From Caulobacteraceae bacterium (GTDB taxonomy: Bacteria; Pseudomonadota; Alphaproteobacteria; Caulobacterales; Caulobacteraceae), in the NCBI GenBank assembly GCA_947452665.1, contig CANGEH010000003.1, positions 1 to 28,691 on the forward strand: 28,691 bases of DNA, read 5' to 3'. The notes beneath the pieces are model-generated. The model searched no databases. It was not told where the DNA came from and worked only from the letters and a program-made list of their open reading frames with translations. Numbering within the stretch: the first letter of the stretch is position 1; every line of letters starts with the position of its first letter. This document shows, one piece after another, positions 8,414-15,019 of this stretch. The position numbers and the translations under genes are program-made.

Positions 8414-9871
8414 CTACGGCGTTGCGTCGCTACGGCCGAAGAAGCGCAGCATGCTTTTGAGGATCTTACCCGCCAGCGAGGCCAGCTCGGCAGCGACGAC
8501 TTCGCGCTTTTTGGCGCCTTCCGCGCTCGCGATCCGCCGATCGGCGACCGCTATGGCAAGAAGCTCGGCCGCATCGGGATTGGCATCGAGCAGCGGTACC
8601 AGATCTTCCTTTTCGATTTCGAACGCCACCGTGTCGCTGAGCGCCATGATCGTCGCGCTACGCGGATCGCCGGTGAGGAGCGACATCTCGCCAAAGAAGT
8701 CGCCGGGGCGAAGGGTCGCCACATCGACTTCGCCATCTTCGCCCTTGACCAGCACAGAGGCCAGTCCCTCGCTGAGCAGGAACATCGATCGGCCGGGGTC
8801 GCCTGCGGTGATGACCTGGGTGCCCGGCGCGAACTGCCGCATTGTCATCCGCTCGGCAAGACCAGCCAGCTCGCCGTCGGCGAAGGCCTTAAACAACTGG
8901 ATCTTCTTGAGCAGCCAGATCCGATTCAGCATGTCGCCAAGATTGTGATTCAGCTCGGATGGCTCGCGGGTCCAATTGTCGATCTTGGGATGGGCGATCA
9001 TAATGCCAGTCAGCTTCATCTGGCGTTCGATATGGCCGAGGATGGAATGCTTCGCCACATCCGGGTCCAGCCTAGTCGGGTCGAGCATGTATTTGATTTC
9101 GTAAGCGATGCCGGTCGTGTTCAGGTCTTTGATCAGCGCCTTGCCGTCCCAGATCGCCTTGTTCTCACGCGCGGCGGTTTGCAGCGCGGCATTAAGAATA
9201 CGCACCGCCCGCTCGCTTGGCACCTCGAAGTCGAGCGTCACCAGATGCTTGAACTCGCTGGCGGGCTCGGGCTTGGAATAGTTCAGCACGATCGCTTCGC
9301 TGACGACGGTGTTGGGGATGATCAGCATGGAGTTTTCGGGCGTCTGCAGATAGGTGCTGCGCCAATTGATATGGGTGACGCGGCCCACAATGCGGGATGT
9401 ACCCGGCCTGCCGACAATCATGATGAAATCATTGATCGTGAAGCCTTGGTCGAGATTGAGGGCAATGCCGGAGAAGGTGTCGGAAATCAGGCTTTTGAGT
9501 GCAAAGCCAACAACGAGGCCGATGACGCTGGAGGTGGCGATCGCGCCGGTCAGCGGTATCTCGAACAGTGTCCCCGCCATGCCAATGCCCGCCGAGACAT
9601 AGATCAGCACATTGGTGATCTGGACCAGGAGGTGAGGGGCGGGCTTGCCAGTCTTTCGCCCAACCTGGTTCCAGCCCAAGGCTTCGACGAGCCGGGCCGC
9701 GAGCACCGCGCCAGCAATCCACGCCAGGGTGTTCAGCGCGAGCCACGCATGGTGCGGGTTTATACCCGTCGTGCTGCCAATCTGCTTGTGGAAACCGAGC
9801 TCGACCGCCAGCAGCGGGATGATCAGAGCCACAGCCAGAACGGCGATCATGCGGTTCGATACACGCCGCAT
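8414..9871 (-). CDS. MscS-type channel with C-terminal cyclic-nucleotide-binding domain (bCNG-like)
   Basis: 485 residues. Three hydrophobic segments (about 8-27, 42-63 and 80-105) are followed by the pore helix and MscS beta domain: SSVIGLVVGFALKSLI, then DTFSGIALNLDQGFTINDFI and IIPNTVVSEAIVLNYS. A soluble alpha-beta part continues to about residue 330. Residues about 340-450 are a cyclic-nucleotide-binding domain with the cassette DFFGEMSLLTGDPRSATI. This is the layout of bacterial cyclic-nucleotide-gated MscS relatives, which respond to ligand with little or no tension gating. The ATG at 9871 has AAAGGA about 9 nt upstream. A 551-codon open frame opposite it is a GC shadow. Confidence 0.9.
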   Translation of the reverse strand: MRRVSNRMIAVLAVALIIPLLAVELGFHKQIGSTTGINPHHAWLALNTLAWIAGAVLAARLVEALGWNQVGRKTGKPAPHLLVQITNVLIYVSAGIGMAGTLFEIPLTGAIATSSVIGLVVGFALKSLISDTFSGIALNLDQGFTINDFIMIVGRPGTSRIVGRVTHINWRSTYLQTPENSMLIIPNTVVSEAIVLNYSKPEPASEFKHLVTLDFEVPSERAVRILNAALQTAARENKAIWDGKALIKDLNTTGIAYEIKYMLDPTRLDPDVAKHSILGHIERQMKLTGIMIAHPKIDNWTREPSELNHNLGDMLNRIWLLKKIQLFKAFADGELAGLAERMTMRQFAPGTQVITAGDPGRSMFLLSEGLASVLVKGEDGEVDVATLRPGDFFGEMSLLTGDPRSATIMALSDTVAFEIEKEDLVPLLDANPDAAELLAIAVADRRIASAEGAKKREVVAAELASLAGKILKSMLRFFGRSDATP

Positions 9872-10191
9872 TCAATTAGGTCCTTTCCAGGAGTGTGCGT
9901 TACGACATTTCTAAACGTGTGTTTGCGGGGGAGGGCGTGAATTACCGAAGCGGAAGGCTAAAAAACATACCGTTCAAACCCCAATTTAATCTGATCCTAA
10001 CCTGGGTTTTGCTGAATGCCGCTAAGCGTTAACCCGGTACGCGCATAATTTCCACTGATACTTGTTATCCCAATGACTGCCACGACTAGGCTCTTCATCG
10101 TGGCCGGCCACGTTTAACCGGCCACTAACAATGAAAACGCGAGATAAGGTCAGTTAAGGTTATAGAAGAGCCCATATTTTATCCAAACACA
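9872..10191. other. Intergenic region between channel and secretin genes
   Basis: 320 bp without a convincing gene. It holds the upstream region of the channel gene and the downstream region of the secretin gene. The only structure I see is the GTGGCCGG hairpin at 10100-10125. Confidence 0.6.
10100..10125. terminator. GTGGCCGG inverted repeat downstream of the secretin gene
   Basis: An 8-bp perfect stem (GTGGCCGG / CCGGCCAC) around a 10-nt loop, about 70 bp past the secretin stop. No T-run follows on either strand, so its role as a terminator is uncertain; it may be a binding site. Confidence 0.35.
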
Positions 10192-12306
10192 TCAACGAAT
10201 GAAGTATTTCATAAAATCGTCTGTCATGTTTTGCATACGGCTCTTTGTTGCCCAATCACTGGCATCCAAGTCTTTACCTTTAAAATTCAAATACAATTTA
10301 TTGTTGTTGAGCGTGTCGATAGCAGCATCCATGTTCGGCGCAGATTTGGACAGAAAATTGGCATATTCATCGACGCGCCAGTAGAAACCATATTTCTTGA
10401 CCTGTGGCATGCCGGTGATCTTGCGCGCGTTTTTCTCCGCTTCGACCCCCGCCACGTCCTCTTCGGATAGAACCGGCTTGCGCATGGTGAGCATCACCAT
10501 AACCGTGCGAAAATAATCCGAGGTCTGGTCGTTGGAGAAGAGGAACTGAACGCCTGGAATATCGCGCAAGACCGGCACACCAGCCTTGCCCTTGACCCGT
10601 TCACGCTCTGCCAATCCGCTCAGAATGACGGTCTGGCCTGGTTTCACCATTAGGTTTGCAGACGTGGCAAGACGAGATTGCGACAATGCAACGCCAATCG
10701 TCCCCGTGGCTGGCGTCGTCACGAAGGAGCGCGCCGTCTTGATCGTCAAGAGCACATTGTCATCGTCAACGAATGTCGGCGTAACCGAGAAGCTGACGCC
10801 CACCTGCTTATCAACCAACATCGAGTTCGCGCCGGGCGAGGCGCCCCCCACCACGATCGAAATATTGGCACCCGAGAAAAAGGTGGATGGCAATCGATCA
10901 ATGGCAAGCAGGGTTGGACGCGCCAGCACCTCATTGCGGTTCTGCGTGGCATTGGCAATATTGAGCGAATAGGCAAGCGCTGAATTAGCGGACATGGGCC
11001 CGCCCAGTGCAAGGGTCGTGGAAGTGCTTCCTGAGCCGATCACGCTTCCCGGCGACATTGTCGATCCCGACATAGCGGCGGAAATGCCGAAATAGCCCGT
11101 GAGATTTTGCAGCAGGTTGGATCCGAAGGAATGCGAAATGGAGTCTTCGGTTCGCAACATCACGACATCAATGATCGCCATTTTCGGCGCCTTGGCCGTT
11201 GGGCATGGCGCGGGGATCGCAGCCAGTTGAACGGTCTCGTCACCGCTGCCTGAAGGCATGCCGCCGCCTTGCATCCCGCCGCCCATCATACCGCCGCCGC
11301 CCATGCCGCCGGGGCAGACCCACCATGGCTCAACCGGGAGGCGGGTATCTGCGGCCAGTGGCGGCACAGCGCCAGCGTTTGGCGCCGCAGCCGGTGGCGC
11401 TAATTGCGCGGAAGCAGCCGTGCCGGTATTTGAACCCGCTGCTAAGGCAAAAGCTTGGCTAGGCGGGGTGGCAGGATCGGTAAGCCAGCCTTGTTTATCG
11501 ACCATGGCTTGGATCTGCGCCAGGCGTTCATCGAGCGACCCGATATCGGGTTGACTGCTGGTCGCGGCGGCATAGACGGCGCGATTTTGCTCGGCTTTGT
11601 TGGTCTCGCCGATCGCGGTATAGAAAACCGCACGCATCCGCGCGATCGCCGCTGCATCATAATGCTGCAGTTCCAATTCACGCACCGCCCAAAGCGCCAA
11701 TTTGATGTCGCCAAGCAAATAGCTCGCGGTTGCCATCCCATATAGCGCCTCGACATCCCCAGGATTGGCTTCGAGCGCGGTCGCGAAGGCATCGCGCGCC
11801 TGGCTTAAGCTTTTTGCGTCGAGATAAAGCCGCCCAAGCTGGATATTGGCGCGGACATCGCCGGGGTTGAATTTGGCGGCAAGCTTGTAGCCGATTTCGG
11901 CATTATCACGCATGGCGGGCGCGGATGTCTTGCGGAATTCCAGATGGTAGGCAATGCCGGCAAGCAGGTGATAGGTGCCATTGTCGCTATCAAACTTGAT
12001 CGCAGCGTTGAATAACCGCGCAGCCTTTTCCGAATCGCCCGCGCGTAGGTATTTCAGGCCCTCTTCGGCGAGGCGTTTGGAATCGACAGACCCTTGGGGA
12101 TTGATCGAGGGCGCGTTTTGGCTTGATGCGCCTTCATCGCTGGCTGCAATGCTGCTCGGCGTGCTTGATGCAAGAGGTGGGCGCGTCGCGGCGCAACCGG
12201 CTAGGAGGCCGAGCAAGGCAATCGTGACCACCGTGCGCGGAAGGTTCAGCCCGATAAGCATTACCGGCAAGACCGCCCTCGCTGCTTTCGCATCTGCATC
12301 CCCCAT
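10192..12306 (-). CDS. Secretin with TPR repeats, outer-membrane lipoprotein (orphan)
   Basis: 704 residues from the ATG at 12306, chosen because AAGGAG lies 5 nt upstream; the frame is open 26 codons further up. The N-terminus has a signal with lipobox LLAGC (Cys38). TPR-like helices follow (about 75-240: YLRAGDSEKAARLFNAAIKF, ALEANPGDVEALYGMATASY), then a Gly/Met-rich linker (about 330-355). The C-terminal half is a secretin domain, with VGVSFSVTP, LMVKPGQTVILSGLAERE and VPVLRDIPGVQFLF, the last being the family's typical lip region. Secretins form outer-membrane rings for type II and III secretion or type IV pili. No ATPase, inner-membrane or pseudopilin gene is in the window, so its machine is unknown. 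Small secreted proteins are encoded directly upstream on the same strand. Confidence 0.9.
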   Translation of the reverse strand: MGDADAKAARAVLPVMLIGLNLPRTVVTIALLGLLAGCAATRPPLASSTPSSIAASDEGASSQNAPSINPQGSVDSKRLAEEGLKYLRAGDSEKAARLFNAAIKFDSDNGTYHLLAGIAYHLEFRKTSAPAMRDNAEIGYKLAAKFNPGDVRANIQLGRLYLDAKSLSQARDAFATALEANPGDVEALYGMATASYLLGDIKLALWAVRELELQHYDAAAIARMRAVFYTAIGETNKAEQNRAVYAAATSSQPDIGSLDERLAQIQAMVDKQGWLTDPATPPSQAFALAAGSNTGTAASAQLAPPAAAPNAGAVPPLAADTRLPVEPWWVCPGGMGGGGMMGGGMQGGGMPSGSGDETVQLAAIPAPCPTAKAPKMAIIDVVMLRTEDSISHSFGSNLLQNLTGYFGISAAMSGSTMSPGSVIGSGSTSTTLALGGPMSANSALAYSLNIANATQNRNEVLARPTLLAIDRLPSTFFSGANISIVVGGASPGANSMLVDKQVGVSFSVTPTFVDDDNVLLTIKTARSFVTTPATGTIGVALSQSRLATSANLMVKPGQTVILSGLAERERVKGKAGVPVLRDIPGVQFLFSNDQTSDYFRTVMVMLTMRKPVLSEEDVAGVEAEKNARKITGMPQVKKYGFYWRVDEYANFLSKSAPNMDAAIDTLNNNKLYLNFKGKDLDASDWATKSRMQNMTDDFMKYFIR

Positions 12307-12420
12307 TGCAACTCCTTGGATTAACAGCCTAAATTTCTTAAGCACACACAGTCCGTGACCCTTTGAGAACGAAACACAGGGCAATGGTCAGGCCCTGAAC
12401 AGCGCCCCGCGCAACCCCAT

Positions 12421-12529
12421 CCGCCTTCAACACGGCCTAGGCAGGAGGCAGAGATGAATGAAGCAAGGCACAGCCCCAATCCAGCTCAATTAAGTAACCT
12501 CACCTCTGCCCGATTCGTATTGAAGGCGG
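12421..12529. repeat. Nested inverted repeat of about 110 bp
   Basis: The outer arms CCGCCTTCAA (12421-12430) and TTGAAGGCGG (12520-12529) are perfect. Inside them are GGCAGAG (12447-12453) and CTCTGCC (12504-12510). The element lies just after the stop of the first small secreted gene and before the secretin gene. It could be a folded RNA, a MITE-like remnant or an imperfect terminator. Confidence 0.5.
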
Positions 12530-12552
12530 CCGGTTTGTTGTTAACAGGCTAG
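12454..12552 (+). CDS. Possible 32-residue leader-type ORF
   Basis: ATG preceded by AGGAGG at 5-6 nt, reading MNEARHSPNPAQLSNLTS and ending KAAGLLLTG. It lies inside the nested inverted repeat and overlaps the end of the opposite gene. The ribosome site is good but nothing else supports translation. Confidence 0.2.
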   Translation: MNEARHSPNPAQLSNLTSARFVLKAAGLLLTG

Positions 12553-13140
12553 GCCGCTCACTGATCCGTTATTGAATACCGCATTGCAGCTTATGGGGGA
12601 AGTAAGACCGATAGTATAATTTACGATTGGGGTGCCCGATTTTGTGGCCACGGCTGATATCGGCAAGCCGGTTACCGTATATGACTTAACCCTAGCCAGT
12701 CCCAACATTTTTTCCTGTGGCCCGGGAAGTGCATAGGAGCCAGATGCGGTGGTTATATTGTTCGCAATGCCGCCACTGTATTTTATTGAGGTAACACTAA
12801 TTGATTGCACGGACGCAGTGCACTCCAGTTTTGTTAGTGTTAAAGGCGTGATATCAGAAAAAATATACCCGATGCATTTCGCGCCAGCAGGTATGGCCGA
12901 AATAGGGGCAGTATTCGAATTTAAATAAATAACGGTTGGGCTGCTAATTTGATTGCTAAGATAATAAAAAACCGGGTTTGGATTAGCAGAGTCTGCGTTT
13001 GGCAAATTAATCGCAGTAATACCGGGGCTGACAAGGCCTTGATATATCCCTTCAGAGAATGAAACTCTGACAGATTGCGCATTCACTGATGCCGCAAGCG
13101 ACAGAGTCGCTACTGCGCTCAGGAGGAGTATTTTTTTCAT
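12541..13140 (-). CDS. Small secreted protein, cassette gene A
   Basis: 199 residues from the ATG at 13140, chosen because it opens a typical signal peptide (MKKILLLSAVATLSLAASVNA, cut before QSVRV) with AAGGA 8 nt upstream; the frame is open 46 codons further. The mature protein is rich in Ser, Thr, Ile and Asn, probably all-beta, with four Cys (KCIGY, LECTA, ISCNA and the last residue). It ends FNNGSVSGLAC. I recognise no family. It is AT-rich compared with flanking genes. Its upstream region is repeat copy A, and it is the leftmost of three such genes in the same orientation. The C-terminal NNG-[ST]-V and terminal AC resemble genes B and C. Confidence 0.75.
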   Translation of the reverse strand: MKKILLLSAVATLSLAASVNAQSVRVSFSEGIYQGLVSPGITAINLPNADSANPNPVFYYLSNQISSPTVIYLNSNTAPISAIPAGAKCIGYIFSDITPLTLTKLECTASVQSISVTSIKYSGGIANNITTASGSYALPGPQEKMLGLARVKSYTVTGLPISAVATKSGTPIVNYTIGLTSPISCNAVFNNGSVSGLAC

Positions 13141-13222
13141 CGACCGTGATCCTTTTTCAGTAAATCGGCGACCGCGCCGCGTACAATAAAGCGCGCCAGA
13201 TCTGACGCGTGGACACTCATTA

Positions 13223-13476
13223 ACCGCCGTCGCGGGCGTGCGGTATCCCGCGTTTAGGGGGGGGCGAAAACTCATCACATCCCCCTCTATACTGTCCGCC
13301 CCAATAACACCGTCTGGCCTGGTTGTAGGGGTTCCCGGCCAAGCGGATTTGCGGTCGTGAATGCTATAAAAGGCTTAAGTATTGCCAGTGCGTGGCAAGC
13401 GGCGCGCCATTCAGGAGTGGTTCGATGCTCATCCCGAGGCTTGGCGTGCATGTGACCGACGCAAGGCCAGCAAGGT
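13223..13476. repeat. Cassette repeat, copy A
   Basis: About 254 bp, repeated as copy B and copy C. Against copy C, the stretch 13241-13430 aligns without gaps to 15141-15330 with about a dozen mismatches. It contains the poly-G tract, the shared AAGCGGATTTGCGG, the AT-rich GCTATAAAAGGCTTAAG and the AGGAG ribosome site of the response-regulator start. It ends at GCAAGGCCAGCAAGGT, the same point as copy B. It probably carries divergent promoters: leftward for secreted gene A, rightward for the (here dead) response-regulator start. Confidence 0.9.
13257..13264. repeat. Poly-G tract, 8 G (copy A)
   Basis: Homopolymer 117 bp upstream of the ATG of gene A, inside the cassette repeat. The same site has 10 G in copy B and 9 G in copy C, as expected of a slippage-prone tract. 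Confidence 0.85.
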
Positions 13477-13490
13477 CGCGAAAATTTTAA
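13425..13490 (+). pseudogene. Probable dead start of a response regulator (copy A)
   Basis: The sequence that carries the response-regulator ribosome site and ATG in copy C is repeated here: AGGAG, 7 nt, ATG. The frame runs MLIPRLGVHVTDARPA for 21 codons. It matches the regulator's first residues at M1, L2, P4, V8, V10 and D12, then stops just before a hairpin. It could also be chance similarity beyond the ATG. A second frame from TTG 13382 (PVRGKRRAIQEWFDAHPEAW) is also shared by copies A and B. Confidence 0.35.
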
Positions 13491-13526
13491 AAAAGCATCG
13501 CAGGATCATAAATCCCGCGATGCTTT
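13489..13526 (-). terminator. Intrinsic terminator of cassette gene B
   Basis: On the minus strand, a 10-bp perfect stem (AAAGCATCGC / GCGATGCTTT, extended by GG/CC after one mismatch) is followed by a run of T. It lies 34 bp after the stop of gene B. Confidence 0.8.
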
Positions 13527-13560
13527 CAAAGCAGCACTCAAAGTCAGCAAATAGGGCTAA

Positions 13561-13893
13561 TTAGCAAGCCAGCGTCGTTATGTAATATCGATTGCCCTTC
13601 GAAATGTTTAGAGCGCCATTAACAGTACAATTCATACCGGTCTTTAGAGAAATGTAGGGCATTCTCTTGCCGCCTATAGTTATGACAGATCCAACCGTGC
13701 TAAAAAAATAAGCAAGGTTTGTCGTAGAGGTCACGGATTCGTCTGAGCCAGAATAAGGTATATCATTTCCAGTTTTCACCCAAGACAAATATTTGATTGT
13801 TATTGTATGCGCCCCATTTGGGATTTGCTGCGCCGAAGCAGTCTGTGCAAAACCAACAAAAAGAATTGCCGCCATAAATGCAAATTTTTTCAT
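13561..13893 (-). CDS. Small secreted protein, cassette gene B
   Basis: 110 residues from the ATG at 13893, which opens a signal peptide (MKKFAFMAAILFVGFAQTASA, cut before QQIPN) with AAAGG about 9 nt upstream; an upstream in-frame start would spoil the signal. The mature part of about 89 residues is polar and probably all-beta, with two Cys (MNCTV and the last residue), and ends NRYYITTLAC. No known family is recognised. It is AT-rich, has its own terminator, and its promoter region is repeat copy B. It is much shorter than cassette genes A and C, although the sequences in front of the three are nearly the same. Confidence 0.75.
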   Translation of the reverse strand: MKKFAFMAAILFVGFAQTASAQQIPNGAHTITIKYLSWVKTGNDIPYSGSDESVTSTTNLAYFFSTVGSVITIGGKRMPYISLKTGMNCTVNGALNISKGNRYYITTLAC

Positions 13894-13931
13894 CCCTAGA
13901 ACCTTTCTCAATAGATATTGTGATGCTAAAA

Positions 13932-14290
13932 ATGCCCGCAAATGTTCTGCGTTCATCTATAGCGGCCACCTGGCCCTTGATGCCAAGCACGGCCTCTCCA
14001 TAAAAGACCAGAAACCTAGCGCGATTGTTTAATATCCGCCGTCGCGGGCGTGCGGTATCCCGCGTTTAGGGGGGGGGGCGGAAAAATCATCATTCCCCCT
14101 TTATACTGCCCGCCCCAACAACACCGCCCGGCCTGTTTGTAGGGGTTCCCGGCCAAGCGGATTTGCGGTCGTGAATGCTATAAAAGGCTTAAGTATTGCC
14201 AGTGCGTGGCAAACGACGCGCCATTCAGGAGTGGTTAGATGCATACCCCGGGGTTTGGCGGGCATGTGCCCGCCGCAAGGCCAGCAAGGT
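13932..14290. repeat. Cassette repeat, copy B
   Basis: About 359 bp. It is the longest copy: it shares its left part (ATGCCCGCAAATG to GAAACCTAGC) with copy C only, its middle with both copies, and its right end (through GCAAGGCCAGCAAGGT) with copy A only. It lies directly upstream of secreted gene B. In the left part, read leftward, copies B and C share a small frame IKGQ-x-AAIDER-xx-FAGI. Confidence 0.9.
14069..14078. repeat. Poly-G tract, 10 G (copy B)
   Basis: The longest of the three homologous homopolymers, 176 bp upstream of the ATG of gene B. A C5 run 16 nt downstream could pair with it. Confidence 0.85.
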
Positions 14291-14292
14291 AG
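14239..14292 (+). pseudogene. Probable dead start of a response regulator (copy B)
   Basis: The same AGGAG and ATG as in the intact gene, then MHTPGFGGHVPAARPAR and a stop after 17 codons. It shares MxTP and a later V with the intact regulator and its right end with copy A. A gene-B-like terminator arrangement follows immediately. Confidence 0.3.
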
Positions 14293-14303
14293 TCCTAAAT
14301 ATC

Positions 14304-14339
14304 AAAAAATCGCGGCAGGGCTCCAGTCCCCACCGCGAT
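14304..14339 (-). terminator. Intrinsic terminator of cassette gene C
   Basis: On the minus strand, an ATCGCGG / CCGCGAT stem with an inner GGG / CCC pair and 7-nt loop is followed by a T-run of six. It begins 15 bp after the stop of gene C. Confidence 0.8.
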
Positions 14340-14353
14340 ATTACACGGCGAAC

Positions 14354-14986
14354 TTATTTATTGCAGGCAATGTATCTGTTGTCCAACGTGGTCCCGAACA
14401 GCCCAACCGTTCCATTATTATAAGTAACATTTGCCTGAAATTGCGGTGTATTCACAATTCCATTTAAAAAAGGACGCCGAATTACTTGATAGGCATTTAC
14501 TGTCAAGTATTCGGAATTTGAAGCCGGGGTTATAATTTTAGTTATCGAATAATTTCCGTGTTTGCCACAATTAAATGAGCTGGCATTATTTGAACACTCG
14601 ACATCCGGCTCTCCAGGGATGCCTCTCGCATAAAGTTTGTTTTCCGACGGATAATATGAGTAATTTAAGATTAAACTCGCGTAAACATATTGTGCCGTGA
14701 ATGCACCAGTTCTTGTTGGGCCAGCATTACTTACTGCTGATTGATTTAGATCCGTAGCAGAAACGCCCCCTCCGATTGATTTATTATTTTTTTTCGGGTC
14801 AGTAAAATTAAACGAACCATAAATTTTGTAAGAAGTAGTAGAAGGTATGGTATCTACATCGACTGTAGCTGGAAAGGATTGAGGATCTTTTCACGCTCTG
14901 CATGAAAAATTATAAGTAGCTGCCGATGCATTCCCAGCAATGAATAGAACTGCCAAAGACGCACAAAGCGCAATTTTCTTATTCAT
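14354..14986 (-). pseudogene. Small secreted protein, cassette gene C, with one in-frame TGA
   Basis: The ATG at 14986 (AAAGGGA 6 nt upstream) opens a signal peptide MNKKIALCASLAVLFIAGNASA, then ATYNFSCRA and a TGA as codon 32 (14891-14893). The same frame then stays open for 178 codons to a TAA at 14354, with no start codon of its own. The readable part is a polar, beta-like domain with four Cys in the whole product, ending YNNGTVGLFGTTLDNRYIACNK in part, similar in style to genes A and B. One base change (TGA to TGG) would restore about 210 residues. Either it is a recent nonsense mutation, a sequencing error, or readthrough. Terminator and upstream repeat C are intact. Confidence 0.75.
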
Positions 14987-15019
14987 GTACAATCCCTTTC
15001 CAATGCAAATCTTTACGGA

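Noticed and set aside
8285..9940. 551-codon open frame on the plus strand across the channel gene
   Set aside because: The opposite strand encodes a channel with clear MscS and cyclic-nucleotide-binding motifs and a ribosome site. The plus-strand product is His/Arg/Asp-rich with no domain, as expected for a GC shadow.
10192..12306. Secretin as part of a type II secretion operon
   Set aside because: Neither neighbour encodes an ATPase, platform protein or pseudopilin. The small secreted proteins have ordinary signal peptides and lack the prepilin cleavage motif G-[FLM]-x3-E.
14891..14893. Selenocysteine at the TGA of gene C
   Set aside because: No selenocysteine gene or clear SECIS hairpin is visible next to the codon, and a secreted cassette protein is not a typical selenoprotein. 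Nonsense mutation or sequencing error is simpler.
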